A DNA stretch of 64,000 bases from Luteimonas sp. JM171. Its GTDB lineage: Bacteria; Pseudomonadota; Gammaproteobacteria; Xanthomonadales; Xanthomonadaceae. Positions 48,216-58,069 of the stretch are shown here, piece after piece. A program made the position numbers and the translations under genes. The notes under the pieces were generated by a model. The model did no database searches. It had not been told where the DNA came from and saw only the letters and a program-made list of their open reading frames with translations. Every line of letters begins with the position of its first letter. Within the stretch, counting starts at the first letter, position 1. Location: NCBI RefSeq assembly GCF_001717465.1, contig NZ_CP017074.1, positions 1,330,873-1,394,872 of the forward strand, read 5' to 3'.

Positions 48216-50440
48216 AGGTCGATGGGGTCGACGTCGAGCGACCAGCGCACCTTGCGCGCCTCGGGAAGAGCGTAAAGCGCCGGTACCAGCGCGTTGAGCG
48301 CGGCGTGCAGCGGAGCACGCCGCGGCGCCGACAGCAGCAGCTGGGTGCGGTAGTGGCCGGCCCGGCGCGCCATAGGTGCCGGCATCGGCCCGTTGGCCTC
48401 CACGTCCGACGCCGCCGGATTGGCCGGCTCCAGCGCCCTGCGCCAGTCACCAAGCGCGCGCCGGGCGGCATGCAGGAAGGCCATGGGCGGCTCAGCGTGC
48501 TTCGCCTCCGCGCGCAGCATCGCCAGGTGCGCGAACGGGGGGAAGCCCGCCGCCTCGCGCTGGGCCAGCTCAATGTCGGCGAACGCGTGGTAGCCACCGT
48601 TGATCAGCGTTTCCAGCAGCGGATGGTCCGGGTGGTGGGTCTGCAGCAGGACCTCGCCGGCGCGCTCGGCCCGCCCAGCGCGCCCGGCAACCTGGATCAG
48701 CAGCTGGGCGAGCTTTTCCGCGGCGCGGAAGTCGGCCGAAAACAGGCCTTCGTCGATGCCCACCACCGCCACCAGGGTGAGCCCGGCCAGGTCGTGCCCC
48801 TTGGCCAGCATCTGGGTGCCGACCAGCACCCCCGCACGCTCGCCCAGTTCGGCGAACAGCTTCGCGAGCGCATCGCGCCGACGCGTGCTGCCGCGGTCGA
48901 TGCGCAGAACCGGATAGTCGGCAAAGCGCGCGGCCAGCAGCTCCTCCAGCCGCTCGGTGCCGATGCCCTGCGGCTGCAGGCCCAGGCTGGCGCAGTCCGG
49001 GCAGGCCGTTGGCGCGCCCCGCCGGTGCCCGCAATGGTGGCACTGCAGGCGTCGGCCCTGGGCGTGCACGGTCATGGGCCTGGGCTGCTCCGGGCTGGAG
49101 CAGCGCGGACAGGCCGCGCTCCAGCCGCAGTCGTGGCATAGCAGCACCGGCGCATAGCCGCGGCGGTTGCGGAACACCAGCACCTGGCCACCGGCGGCCA
49201 GGGCGTACTCCACGGCCTCGAGCATCTCGCGCGACAGGCCCGCTTCCAGCGGCCGCTTGCGCACGTCCAGCACCCGCACCCGCGGTGGCCTGGCGGTGCC
49301 GGCGCGGCGCGCCAGGCGCAGGTGCGTGTAACGCCCGCTGCGCGCGTTGTGCAGGCTTTCCAGCGACGGCGTCGCGCTGCCCAGCACGATCGGCACGTCC
49401 AGGGCGCGCGCCCGCACCAGGGCGAAATCGCGGGCGTGGTAGCGGAACCCGTCCTGCTGCTTGTAGCTGCCGTCGTGCTCTTCGTCGATGACGATCAGCC
49501 CAGCCTCCGGGAGCGGGGTGAAGACCGCCGAGCGCGTGCCCACCACCACCCTCGCCTCGCCGCGCAGCGCCGCCGCCCAGGTGCGCGCGCGATCCGCGTC
49601 GGCAAGCCCGGAATGGCTCACATGCACGGGCACCCCCAGGCGCGCACGGAAGCGGCCCAGCAGCTGCGGGGTGAGCCCGATCTCCGGAACCAGCACCAGG
49701 GCCTGGCGACCGCGCGCAAGGCACTGGGCGATGGCGTGCAGGTACACCTCCGTCTTGCCGCTGCCGGTGACGCCGTCCAGCAGCATCGGCGCGAAACCGT
49801 CGGCGGCTCGGATGGCTTCGATCGCCTCGGCCTGCTCGGGGTTGGGCTGCGGGCCCGTGCCCGGCGCCGGGGCCAGCTGCGAGGGCGGCAGGGCGACCTG
49901 CTCGGCCAGGCCGCGGCCGGCCAGCGCCCGTGCGGCCGGCCGCCAGCCGGGCATGAGGTCATCCAGCATCGCTTCGTGGCGCACGCCGCCATGGAGGATG
50001 CCGGCGAGGTCGCGGGGACGGCCTGCGCGCATCGCGGGCAGGGCGGTGGCCCCGGCTTCAGTGAGGCGCCAGGCCGGTTCACTGGTATCGGGCACCGGTT
50101 CGCCGCGGCGCAGGGACGCGGGCAGTGCGGTCGCCAGCACCTCCCCGGGGGGGGCGTGGGTGTAGCGGGCGAGCCAGCGCACCGAATCCAGCAGCTCGCC
50201 CTCCAGCAGGGGCGCCGGGTCGATCCATGCCAGGGCCTGGCGCAGGCCGGCCGGATCGACGCCGGCCGGGCCGCAGCCAGCCACGATGCCTACCGCTTCC
50301 CGCTGGCCGAAGGGGACGCGGACCCGGCGCCCGATGTCAGCCGCACCGGCCTGGCTGCCGGCGGGTGGGAGGTAGTCAAAGAGGCTGGGCAGCGGCACGG
50401 CCAGGGCGACGTGCAGCACCGTTTGGGCATGGACGGGCAT
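48209..50440 (-). CDS. priA: Primosomal replication protein N' (replication restart helicase)
   Basis: A 743-residue SF2 helicase. After an N-terminal DNA-binding domain, the Walker A motif is GVTGSGKTEVY and the DExH motif is DEEHD. The zinc-binding insertion is seen as CHDCGWSAACPRCSS and CHHCGHRRGAPTACPDC, eight cysteines in the classic pattern. It loads the replisome at stalled forks. The start is the ATG at 50440 (MPVHAQTVLHVALAVPLPSLFDY), which aligns with other PriA proteins. Its upstream region holds inverted DnaA boxes. Confidence 0.96.
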   Translation of the reverse strand: MPVHAQTVLHVALAVPLPSLFDYLPPAGSQAGAADIGRRVRVPFGQREAVGIVAGCGPAGVDPAGLRQALAWIDPAPLLEGELLDSVRWLARYTHAPPGEVLATALPASLRRGEPVPDTSEPAWRLTEAGATALPAMRAGRPRDLAGILHGGVRHEAMLDDLMPGWRPAARALAGRGLAEQVALPPSQLAPAPGTGPQPNPEQAEAIEAIRAADGFAPMLLDGVTGSGKTEVYLHAIAQCLARGRQALVLVPEIGLTPQLLGRFRARLGVPVHVSHSGLADADRARTWAAALRGEARVVVGTRSAVFTPLPEAGLIVIDEEHDGSYKQQDGFRYHARDFALVRARALDVPIVLGSATPSLESLHNARSGRYTHLRLARRAGTARPPRVRVLDVRKRPLEAGLSREMLEAVEYALAAGGQVLVFRNRRGYAPVLLCHDCGWSAACPRCSSPEQPRPMTVHAQGRRLQCHHCGHRRGAPTACPDCASLGLQPQGIGTERLEELLAARFADYPVLRIDRGSTRRRDALAKLFAELGERAGVLVGTQMLAKGHDLAGLTLVAVVGIDEGLFSADFRAAEKLAQLLIQVAGRAGRAERAGEVLLQTHHPDHPLLETLINGGYHAFADIELAQREAAGFPPFAHLAMLRAEAKHAEPPMAFLHAARRALGDWRRALEPANPAASDVEANGPMPAPMARRAGHYRTQLLLSAPRRAPLHAALNALVPALYALPEARKVRWSLDVDPIDLY

Positions 50441-50536
50441 GGCCGCCAGTCTAGGGCTTCCGGCGGCCGGAGGCGGGCCGGGGCAGTTGCGAGCCAAAGC
50501 TGTGCGCTCGGACACGTTTGGGCCGCAAGCCCCGGT

Positions 50537-50578
50537 CGGCAAAGGAGATTTGCCGTTATCCACACAAGATGTGGATAA
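50537..50578. promoter_or_regulatory. Inverted DnaA-box pair with adjoining dyad upstream of priA
   Basis: TTATCCACA (50556-50564) and TGTGGATAA (50570-50578) are both perfect matches to the DnaA box consensus in opposite orientation, five bases apart. Immediately to the left is the dyad CGGCAAA-GGAGA-TTTGCCG (50537-50555). They lie about 100 bases upstream of the priA start on the minus strand. Confidence 0.75.
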
Positions 50579-50638
50579 GTCTGTGCATGGCTGGCGGGAC
50601 AACGCCTCCCGGCCCTTCACATATGCGGGTTTAATGAA

Positions 50639-50679
50639 CTTGGCGAAAAAAGCGCCAAGGCATGTTTCTTTTTTATAAT
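50639..50679 (+). promoter_or_regulatory. Hairpin with T-rich tail and TATAAT in the priA/DUF3106 gap
   Basis: CTTGGCG-AAAAAAG-CGCCAAG (50639-50659) is a perfect seven-base dyad followed by GCATG and a T-rich run into TATAAT (50674-50679). It could be a weak terminator, an operator or part of a promoter for the plus-strand gene at 50873. The gap 50441-50872 is more AT-rich here than elsewhere in the window. Confidence 0.4.
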
Positions 50680-50872
50680 CAACTACTTGGCCGTGAAACA
50701 ATGCGGTCACATTGGCCGCGCCTGCGTGATGGCGCGCCCTTGTGACATTCCAGTGACGGCTGTGTACAACCATTTCCGCATGGGGGCGCGGCGGATCAAC
50801 TGCCCGCGGATTGTCAAGCACGCCCGGGGGTGTCGCACTCGCTATGATGCGCAGGCCGATGAAGCCGATCCG

Positions 50873-52384
50873 ATGCCCGTCCGACCCGTGACCGACGCCG
50901 CCTCGGCCGCCCCAGCGCTGACCGCCTTCCTGCGCGGCGTGGAGCGGCGCGGCGCGGTGTTCGCGCGCCTGCAGGCCGGCGATCCGGACCAGGGCCTGGC
51001 CGCGCTGGCCTCGGCGATGGCCAGCTTCCGCGCCGTGGCCGCCCGCACCCCGTTCAGTGATTGGCCCCGGCGTTTCTGGGCGTTGCTGCTGGCCACGCCG
51101 CAGCTGCGTGAACCGGTGGCGGGCGGCTGGTGGCCCGAGGGGTTCCAGGCCCTTGAGCGCACTGGCCGCGGCCCGCGCGCGGCACTGCTGCTGCGGCTGG
51201 TGGCGCATGTCAGCGAAGCCGACGCTGCCGCGGTGCTGGGGGTGGGGCGCCCGGTGTACCGGATGGCGCTGCGCCGCGCGTTGCCACGCCGGCCGGATGG
51301 AAGCGCGGACGCGGAGGCGTGGCGCGAGCTGGGCGAGGCCGCGCAGCGGGCGCTGCGGGAACTGTCCCCCGAGACCCTGGCCGAACTTGCCCGGCTGCGC
51401 CAGGCTGCGCTGGAAGGCTCTGCCTGGACCCCGGCGGCACCGGAGCCCGAGCCGGAGCCGCGCCCGCGACCGCGTTGGCTGTGGCCGGCCACGGGACTGG
51501 TTGCCACGGCGGCGGTGGCCGGGATCGTGGCGGTCCAGCTGCTGTCACCGCAGGCGGCGACCCCCGGCCCCGGGCCGGAGGGGATCGTGCGCGAAGAGCT
51601 GCCCGCCACGCCGGCGGCCGGCACCTGGGACGCCGACCTGCTGCTGCTCGCGCACCCGGATTTCGAGCTGCTGGCCAACGGCGGGCAGGACCCGGCGATG
51701 CGCGATCCGGCCTTCCATGCGTGGCTGGTGCACCAGCTCGAAGGGCTCCCGCCGATTGAAGACCCGGCCGGCGAGGCGGCCGGTCCGGAGGCGGTCGACG
51801 ACGCGGCCGCGGCGGCGGTGATGCCGCCGGAACTGCAGGAGCACGCGGCGTCCCTGCCGCCGGCGGAAGCCCGGCGCCTGGCCCGGCGCCAGGCACGGCT
51901 GCAGGCGATGCCCGCCCACGAGGTCCTTGCATTGCGCGAGGAGGCGATGGCCTGGGACGCACTGGGCCTGTCCCGGCAGCGCGCGCGCCGGGACGCCTGG
52001 CAGGCCTGGAACCGGCTGCCGCAGTCCGACCGCATGTTGATGCGTCAGGCGGCTGCCGCTTATGCCGAACTGCCCGCGCAGGATCGCGCCGACCTTGCCG
52101 ACGAATTCGCCGCCCTGGACGCGCTGGAGCGCAATGGCTGGCAGCTGGGCCCGCGGCTGGGCGCGGACTGGCCGGAGCTGCATCCGCTGTTTGCGCTGGT
52201 CCCGGTTGCCCAGCAGGAGGCGCTGCTTGATGTGCTGATGTCGATGGGTGCGGTGGAGCGGGCGGACCTGGCCGTCGTTGCCCAGCGCACGCCCCCGGGC
52301 GAGCGCGAGGCCCTGCGCCAGGCGCTGTTGACCACGCCGCCGGGCAATCGCCCCGCATGGCTGCGCAACCAGGCGGGGCGCTAG
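50873..52384 (+). CDS. Sigma-region-4-like / transmembrane / DUF3106 fusion protein
   Basis: A 503-residue protein. Residues about 1-140 look like a diverged ECF sigma factor; the clearest part is the helix-turn-helix-like PRAALLLRLVAHVSEADAAAVLGV at about 101-124. A Pro/Glu-rich linker leads to a transmembrane segment at about 201-224. The C-terminal part (about 365-500) contains DUF3106-type repeats such as AWDALGLSRQRARRDAWQAW and RMLMRQAAAAYAELPAQDRAD. Such modules are usually separate neighbouring genes. The N-terminus would be cytosolic and the repeats periplasmic. TATGAT at 50843 is a likely -10. A short frame overlaps the start region and is not annotated. Confidence 0.75.
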   Translation: MPVRPVTDAASAAPALTAFLRGVERRGAVFARLQAGDPDQGLAALASAMASFRAVAARTPFSDWPRRFWALLLATPQLREPVAGGWWPEGFQALERTGRGPRAALLLRLVAHVSEADAAAVLGVGRPVYRMALRRALPRRPDGSADAEAWRELGEAAQRALRELSPETLAELARLRQAALEGSAWTPAAPEPEPEPRPRPRWLWPATGLVATAAVAGIVAVQLLSPQAATPGPGPEGIVREELPATPAAGTWDADLLLLAHPDFELLANGGQDPAMRDPAFHAWLVHQLEGLPPIEDPAGEAAGPEAVDDAAAAAVMPPELQEHAASLPPAEARRLARRQARLQAMPAHEVLALREEAMAWDALGLSRQRARRDAWQAWNRLPQSDRMLMRQAAAAYAELPAQDRADLADEFAALDALERNGWQLGPRLGADWPELHPLFALVPVAQQEALLDVLMSMGAVERADLAVVAQRTPPGEREALRQALLTTPPGNRPAWLRNQAGR

Positions 52385-52403
52385 CCGGGGCCGGCCGCGC
52401 GGC

Positions 52404-53558
52404 TCAGAACGTCAGGATCACGTAGACCGCCACCAGGGCGGCCGTCGTCACCAGCAGGATCAGGTAGGCCAGGCCCACCAGCGCGAACTTCCACAGCGTC
52501 ATCGGCCAGGACTGCGCATAGACGCGCTTCTGCATCCACAGCAAATAAAGCGGGATCGCAGCCAGCGCCAGCCCGCGCAGCCATGCCAGCGGCGTCAACG
52601 CCCACGGCGCGTGCGGTGCCAGCCATGCGCCTGCAAGCACGAGGATGAAGTAGACCAGCAGCACCAGCATCATCCAGGCGTGGCTGTAGAGCGCCACCAC
52701 CAGGTGCTCCAGGTACAACCGGTTGCAGAACAGGTAGGCGAGCTTGAGCATCACCGCGAACAGCGGCACGGTAATGAACATCGCCATGGGCGCCGCGCCC
52801 AGCAGGTCGCGCAGGTAGCCGCCCGGGTCGTTCGCCAGCCGTTCCACGCTGCGTCCCAGGCGTTCCATTTCCTCCGGGTGGCCCGGTTCCCCGGCCGCCT
52901 TCGCAGCGGCGTCGCCCGATGCCGCCTGCGGTGCGTCTCCTTCGGCGGGTGCCGGTTCAACCGGCCGGTGGCCGGGGGAGCCGCCGAGCGCGGCGATGCG
53001 CGCGTCCGCCGCCCGCTGGATGGCGTTCCTGGCCGAGACCAGGGGGGCGTCCAGCCCAGGCATGAAGGGAGGGAGCTGCGCCTGTACTTCCGCCAGGCCG
53101 GTGAGCCACTCCTCGCGCACCGCCTCGACCTCCTCGACCGTCTCCGCCGCTTCGATCAGCTGCACGGCGGCTCCGACCTCCACCCCGAACCGCGACGGTT
53201 CGGCCCCGGCCGGCCCGCCGCCGCCGGCAGGAACCAGGAACTGGGCGACGAAGAAGGTCAGCGCGGTGAGGATCACGAACAGCCGCATCGGCGCCACGTA
53301 GCGGACCCGGTGCCCGGCCAGGTATTCGTTGGCGATCCGGCCGGGCACCCAGATCCAGCGCAGGGTGCGGAAGATCCGCCCGTCCAGGTGCCAGAACGAT
53401 TCGAACACCTCCTCCACCGCATGCCCGACATGGCGCACCGGGCTGGCTTCGGGCTGCCCGCACACGTGGCAATAGCCGCCGCGCAGCGCGGTGCCGCAGT
53501 TCTCGCATGCGCGCAGCGGCGCGCCGTTGCCGGCGGGAGCGTGGGTGGACTCGGACAT
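52404..53558 (-). CDS. DUF3667 zinc-ribbon membrane protein
   Basis: A 384-residue protein. The N-terminal zinc ribbon is CENCGTALRGGYCHVCGQ at about 18-35, followed by the DUF3667-typical EVFESFWHLDGRIFRTLR and PGRIANEYLAGHRVRYVAPM, then a transmembrane segment, a long charged loop (about 120-230) and four C-terminal helices. The function of the family is not known. TATCTT lies eight bases before the ATG on the minus strand. It is convergent with the sigma-like fusion gene and divergent from the MATE gene. Confidence 0.85.
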   Translation of the reverse strand: MSESTHAPAGNGAPLRACENCGTALRGGYCHVCGQPEASPVRHVGHAVEEVFESFWHLDGRIFRTLRWIWVPGRIANEYLAGHRVRYVAPMRLFVILTALTFFVAQFLVPAGGGGPAGAEPSRFGVEVGAAVQLIEAAETVEEVEAVREEWLTGLAEVQAQLPPFMPGLDAPLVSARNAIQRAADARIAALGGSPGHRPVEPAPAEGDAPQAASGDAAAKAAGEPGHPEEMERLGRSVERLANDPGGYLRDLLGAAPMAMFITVPLFAVMLKLAYLFCNRLYLEHLVVALYSHAWMMLVLLVYFILVLAGAWLAPHAPWALTPLAWLRGLALAAIPLYLLWMQKRVYAQSWPMTLWKFALVGLAYLILLVTTAALVAVYVILTF

Positions 53559-53642
53559 GGGCGGCTAAGATAGGGCCCGCCGCGACCCGGCGCCAGCGCC
53601 GGGAGCGGACCGGTGCGGCCGTAGTCGCGACCGCCGACCCCC

Positions 53643-55010
53643 ATGCATCCAGTCTCCCGCCCCGTGCACGGCTTTGGCCGCGAGCTGCGCACCACCGCCG
53701 TGCTGGCCGGCCCCCTGGTGGCCGGCCACGTCGCCACCGGCCTGATCGGCCTGGTCGACAGCCTGATCGCCGGCCGGCACGGCACCGGCACGCTTGCAGC
53801 CGTTTCCGTGGGCACGGCGCTGTTCTGGCTGCCCATCATGATCCCGATGGGCACCCTGATGGCGCTGCCGCCCACGGTGTCGCAGCTCGATGGCGCCGGC
53901 CGGCGCGGCGAGGTCGGCGCGGTGTTCCGCCAGGCCCTGTGGCTGGCGGTGGCATTGGGCGCGCTGATGTTCGCCCTGTTGACACTGGCGGTGCACTTGC
54001 TCGGGCCGATGGGCATCGCCGAGGCGATCCAGCCTGGCGCCGCCGACTTCCTGCGCGGGATCCGCTGGGGCGTGCCGGCGCTCACCCTCTATTACTGCAT
54101 GCGCTACCTCAGCGACGGCCTGCACTGGACCTGGCCGACGATGGTGTTCGGCTTTGGCGGCCTGCTGTTGCTGGTGCCGGCCGGCTATGCGCTGACCTTC
54201 GGCGCCTTCGGCTTCGCCGGGCGCGGGGCGGGCGGTCTCGGCCTGGCCTCGGCGCTGATGCTCTGGGCACAGGCCATCGGGTTTGCCCTCTATCTCTGGC
54301 GCTCGCCACGGTTCGCGCCGCTGCAGCTGTTCGCGCGATTCGACCCGCCCGATGCGCGCCAGATCGGCGCCCTGCTGCGGGTCGGCCTGCCGATCGGCGT
54401 CACGGTGGCGATGGAGGGCGGGCTGTTCGTCGGCACCGCGCTGCTGATCGGTCGCCTCGGGCAGCTGGAGGCCGCCTCCCACCAGATCGCGCTCAACATC
54501 TCCTCGCTGTGTTTCATGATCCCGTTCGGCGTGGCCGAGGCCACGACGGTCCGGGTCGGCCACGCCCATGGCGGCGGCCTGGGCCGGCTGGGCGTGCGGC
54601 GGGCCGCACTGGCCGGGCTGGTGCTGGTGCTCGCCACCCAGCTCGCCAGCGCCACGGTGCTGCTTACCGGCAGCAGCTGGCTGGCCGGACTGTATTCCAG
54701 CGATGCGGCCGTGGTCTCGCTGGGCGCCTCCCTGCTGCTGCTCGCCGCGGTCTACCAGATCCCCGACGGCATCCAGGTCATTTCAGCCGGGGCGCTGCGC
54801 GGACTCAAGGACACCCGCGTGCCGATGCTGCTGGCGGCGATTTCCTATTGGGCCGTCGGCTTGGCTTGCGGGGCCTGGCTGGGGCTGGGCATGGGATGGG
54901 GCCCGCGCGGCATGTGGATGGGCCTGATCGCCGGCCTGTCGGTGGCCGCGGTGCTCCTGGGCGCGCGCTTCCTGTGGCGCAGCGCCCGCCTCGGCCCGCC
55001 CCGCGCCTGA
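53643..55010 (+). CDS. MATE family multidrug efflux transporter
   Basis: A 455-residue protein with 12 hydrophobic segments in two homologous halves, the size of NorM/MdtK. The N-terminal stretch GHVATGLIGLVDSLIAGRHG and the segment LPTV-like LPPTVSQLDGAGRRGEVG are family-like, and FMIPFGVAEATTVRVGHAHG in the second half is the conserved MATE loop. It exports cationic drugs or metabolites in exchange for Na+ or H+. Substrate is not predictable. It is alone on its transcript; sppA follows 76 bases later with its own ribosome site. Confidence 0.9.
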   Translation: MHPVSRPVHGFGRELRTTAVLAGPLVAGHVATGLIGLVDSLIAGRHGTGTLAAVSVGTALFWLPIMIPMGTLMALPPTVSQLDGAGRRGEVGAVFRQALWLAVALGALMFALLTLAVHLLGPMGIAEAIQPGAADFLRGIRWGVPALTLYYCMRYLSDGLHWTWPTMVFGFGGLLLLVPAGYALTFGAFGFAGRGAGGLGLASALMLWAQAIGFALYLWRSPRFAPLQLFARFDPPDARQIGALLRVGLPIGVTVAMEGGLFVGTALLIGRLGQLEAASHQIALNISSLCFMIPFGVAEATTVRVGHAHGGGLGRLGVRRAALAGLVLVLATQLASATVLLTGSSWLAGLYSSDAAVVSLGASLLLLAAVYQIPDGIQVISAGALRGLKDTRVPMLLAAISYWAVGLACGAWLGLGMGWGPRGMWMGLIAGLSVAAVLLGARFLWRSARLGPPRA

Positions 55011-55086
55011 GTGACCTCCGGCGGATGTTGGCGCCGGCCCGTGGCGATAGACTGTGCACCATTTTCCGATGCATGCAGGAAGCGAC

Positions 55087-56973
55087 ATGAACGAACCTCG
55101 CCGCCGCGGGCCGGTAGCGCGGGTGCTGGTGGGCATCTGGGATGCCATGAACTTCACCCGCCGCCTCATCTTCAACCTGATCTTCTTCGCCCTGCTGCTG
55201 TTTGTGCTGGCGCTGCTGGCCGCCGGCGAGACCACCAAGCCGCTGCTCGAGCGCACCACGCTGGTGATCGCGCCGCAGGGCCGGATCGTGGAGCAGTACA
55301 GCATCGACCCGGTCTCGCGCGCGCTTGCGCGCATGAGCGGTGACCGCAGCAACGTGCAGGTGCAGCTGCGCGACATCCTGCGCGCGATCGAGGCGGCGAA
55401 GGACGATGCGCGCATCGAGCGCGTGTACCTGGACCTGGACGGCCTGCAGCCGTCGGGCATCGCCCCGCTGCGGGAAGTGGCCGCGGCCCTGCGCGACCTG
55501 CGCGAGTCGGGCAAGCAGGTGGTGGCTTTCGGCCACGCCTACGGCCAGGACGGATACCTGCTGGCCGCCCAGGCCGATGAGGTCTACACCGATCCAATGG
55601 CCGGCGGCGTGCTGCTCGAAGGTTTCGCCAGCTACCGCCCGTACTTCGGCGAGGCGCTGCAGGACAAGCTCAGCGTGGATGTGCACGTGTTCAAGGTCGG
55701 CGAGTTCAAGTCGGCCGTGGAGCCCTACATCCTCGACGCCGCGTCGCCGGAGGCCAAGCAGGCGGACCTGTACTGGCTCACCGACCTGTGGCAGCGCCAC
55801 GTGGCGGACATCGCCGCTGCGCGCGGGCTGAGCGCCGGCCAGGTCGAGGCGGGCATCGACGGCATGGCCGACGGCATCGCCGCCCTGGATGGCGACTTCG
55901 CCCGCTACGCGCAGCAGCAGGGCCTGGTGGACGGCCTGATGACCCGTGGCGAGGTCGAGGACATGCTGGCCGAGCGCGGCGTGGCGGATGAGGACGCGCC
56001 CGGCGGATTCCGCGCGGTCGACATGGAGGGCTATCTCGCCCACGTGGACCGCGACGGTCCCGTGCTCAACCCGCGCCAGGCGCAGGTGGCGGTGGTGGTG
56101 GCCGAAGGGGCGATCGTGGACGGCCGGCAGCCCCCGGGTGGGGTGGGCGGCGAGTCCACCTCGGCACTGCTGCGCGAGGCGCTGGAGGATGAGCACGTCA
56201 AGGCGGTGGTGCTGCGGGTGAACTCGCCCGGCGGCTCCGCGTTCGCCTCCGAGCAGATCAACCGCGAGGTCCAGGCCCTGCGCGAAGCCGGCAAGCCGGT
56301 GGTGGTGTCGATGGGCCACGTCGCTGCGTCCGGCGGCTACTGGATCAGCATGAACGCCGACACGATCTACGCCGATCCCTCGACCATCACCGGGTCGATC
56401 GGCGTGTTCGGGATCCTGCCGAACTTCACCCAGACCCTGGACCGCCTGGGCATCCACACCGACGGCGTGGGCACCACCCGCCTGGCCGGCGCGTTCGACC
56501 CGACCCGGCCGATGGAGCCGGACGTGGGCCGGCTGATCCAGGCGGGTATCGAGAAGACCTACGCCGACTTCATCGGCAAGGTCGCCGATGGGCGCGACAG
56601 CACCCCGCAGGCGATCGACCAGATCGCCCGCGGCCGGGTGTGGAGCGGTGCGCAGGCGCGTGACCGCGGCCTGGTGGACGAACTGGGCGGCCTGCGCGAC
56701 GCCGTGGCCGATGCCGCCCGCCGCGCGGAGCTGGAGGATTACCGCGTGCGCTACGTTGAGCCCGAACCGTCGGCGTTCGCGCGGTTCCTGGAAGGCATGG
56801 GCACCACCCGTGCCGGCGCGCTGCTGCTGGGCGACAGCGCGTTTGCCCGGGCGCTGGCCGTGCGTGCGCTGCCGGAGATGGAACAGCACCTGCGGGTGTT
56901 CGAGAACGCGCTGCAGAACCGCCGCGGCGGCGTCGCGGGCACCATGGCCTACTGCTTCTGCGGCCTGCGCTGA
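55087..56973 (+). CDS. sppA: Signal peptide peptidase A (67-kDa type)
   Basis: A 628-residue membrane protease with an N-terminal anchor (about 27-47) and two tandem ClpP-like domains. The catalytic lysine of the first domain is in [11 protein letters not shown] and the serine of the second in [14 protein letters not shown], so the long E. coli type active site across two domains is complete. It degrades released signal peptides in the membrane. The ATG at 55087 has GGAAG nearby; an upstream ATG at 55054 is less likely. A GC hairpin (56978-56998) follows. Confidence 0.95.
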   Translation: MNEPRRRGPVARVLVGIWDAMNFTRRLIFNLIFFALLLFVLALLAAGETTKPLLERTTLVIAPQGRIVEQYSIDPVSRALARMSGDRSNVQVQLRDILRAIEAAKDDARIERVYLDLDGLQPSGIAPLREVAAALRDLRESGKQVVAFGHAYGQDGYLLAAQADEVYTDPMAGGVLLEGFASYRPYFGEALQDKLSVDVHVFKVGEFKSAVEPYILDAASPEAKQADLYWLTDLWQRHVADIAAARGLSAGQVEAGIDGMADGIAALDGDFARYAQQQGLVDGLMTRGEVEDMLAERGVADEDAPGGFRAVDMEGYLAHVDRDGPVLNPRQAQVAVVVAEGAIVDGRQPPGGVGGESTSALLREALEDEHVKAVVLRVNSPGGSAFASEQINREVQALREAGKPVVVSMGHVAASGGYWISMNADTIYADPSTITGSIGVFGILPNFTQTLDRLGIHTDGVGTTRLAGAFDPTRPMEPDVGRLIQAGIEKTYADFIGKVADGRDSTPQAIDQIARGRVWSGAQARDRGLVDELGGLRDAVADAARRAELEDYRVRYVEPEPSAFARFLEGMGTTRAGALLLGDSAFARALAVRALPEMEQHLRVFENALQNRRGGVAGTMAYCFCGLR

Positions 56974-56977
56974 GGGC

Positions 56978-56998
56978 GCCGCCGCCACTGGCGGCGGC
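56978..56998. other. GC-rich hairpin after sppA
   Basis: GCCGCCGCC and GGCGGCGGC form a nine-base stem with loop ACT between the convergent sppA and lipoprotein genes. There is no T-run, so only weak terminator function is suggested. Confidence 0.4.
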
Positions 56999-57004
56999 CA
57001 ACGC

Positions 57005-57229
57005 TCATTCGGAGGCGTGCTCGACCTGGGCGCGCTGGGCCGCCGCCGCATCCTGCACCGTGGCTTCCACCGCGCGTGCCGCGTCCAGCGGCGCCTGCAG
57101 CGAGTCGTGCAGGGCGGCCTGCGGCTCCGGCGGGTCGTCGATGGGCGGCGTCTCCGGCGGCGGGGAGCACGCGGCGGTGCATGCGGCGATGATGGCTGCG
57201 GCCAGCGGCCGCGCGGTGATCCCGGTCAT
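57005..57229 (-). CDS. Small putative lipoprotein
   Basis: A 74-residue protein starting [21 protein letters not shown], where AC at the end of a hydrophobic stretch (TAAC) could be a lipobox; the rest is Pro- and Ala-rich and looks disordered. AGGA precedes the ATG at 57229 at a fair distance. It is divergent from the SDR gene. Too short to classify. Confidence 0.6.
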   Translation of the reverse strand: MTGITARPLAAAIIAACTAACSPPPETPPIDDPPEPQAALHDSLQAPLDAARAVEATVQDAAAAQRAQVEHASE

Positions 57230-57292
57230 GTTCCGTTCCTGCGAGGGCCCGGGGGTTATCCTACGCCCACTGCAATGACGGGACGTGTTCGA

Positions 57293-58069
57293 ATGGATCC
57301 GCAGCGCTGGCGCCTGGATGGACAGCTTGCACTTGTCACCGGCGGCAGCGCCGGCATTGGCCGCGCCATCGCGCGCGAACTGCTGGGGCTGGGCGCCGAC
57401 GTGGTGATCGTCGCGCGCGACGGCGATGCGCTGGAACTGGCGCGCGATGAGCTGCTCGAGGAATGCCCCGATGGCGAGGTCCGCGGGCTCATCGCCGACG
57501 TGGCCGACGAAGAGCAGCGCCGGGAGATCCTCGACTGGCTGGAAGACCAGGGCCGCGGTCTCAACATCCTGGTCAACAACGCCGGGGGCAACCTGTCCCG
57601 CGGGACCACGGAGTATTCCGAGGACGAGTGGCGGGAGATCTTCGAGGTCAACCTGTTCAGCGCATTCGAGCTGTCCCGCTACGCGTTCCCGCTGCTCACG
57701 GCGCATCCCGGGTCATGCATCGTCAACGTGGGCAGCGTCTCCGGGCTCACCCACGTGCGTACCGGCGCGCCCTACGGGATGAGCAAGGCGGCCCTGCACC
57801 AGATGACCCGCAACCTGGCCGCGGAGTGGGCCGAGGATGGCGTGCGGGTCAACGCCGTGGCGCCGTGGTACATCCGCACCCGGCGCACCTCCGGCGCCCT
57901 GTCGGACCCGGACTACCTGGACGAGGTGCTGCTGCGCACGCCCATGGGCCGCATTGGCGAGCCCGAGGAAGTGGCGGCGGCGGTGGCGTTCCTGTGCCTG
58001 CCCGCGGCCGCCTACATCACCGGCGAATGCATCGCCGTGGACGGTGGCTTCCTCCGCTACGGCTTCTAG
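57293..58069 (+). CDS. SDR family oxidoreductase (tropinone reductase-like)
   Basis: A 258-residue classical SDR. The cofactor motif is [12 protein letters not shown] is in LVNNAGGN, the catalytic serine is in NVGSVSG and the Tyr-Lys pair is Y-G-M-S-K; APWYIRT and the end [15 protein letters not shown] are typical of tropinone-reductase-like enzymes. Substrate unknown. GGGAC lies before the ATG at 57293. Its stop codon overlaps the end of the convergent uspA gene by four bases. Confidence 0.9.
   Translation: MDPQRWRLDGQLALVTGGSAGIGRAIARELLGLGADVVIVARDGDALELARDELLEECPDGEVRGLIADVADEEQRREILDWLEDQGRGLNILVNNAGGNLSRGTTEYSEDEWREIFEVNLFSAFELSRYAFPLLTAHPGSCIVNVGSVSGLTHVRTGAPYGMSKAALHQMTRNLAAEWAEDGVRVNAVAPWYIRTRRTSGALSDPDYLDEVLLRTPMGRIGEPEEVAAAVAFLCLPAAAYITGECIAVDGGFLRYGF

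Noticed and set aside
50441..50872. Possible chromosomal replication origin because of DnaA boxes and an AT-rich patch
   Set aside because: Only two perfect boxes are present and there are no dnaA, dnaN, rpmH or gidA genes nearby. A regulatory or titration site fits better.
50844..50903. Short open frame starting inside TATGAT and overlapping the start of the sigma-like fusion gene
   Set aside because: It has no ribosome site, starts within the likely -10 and stops soon after; too weak to annotate.
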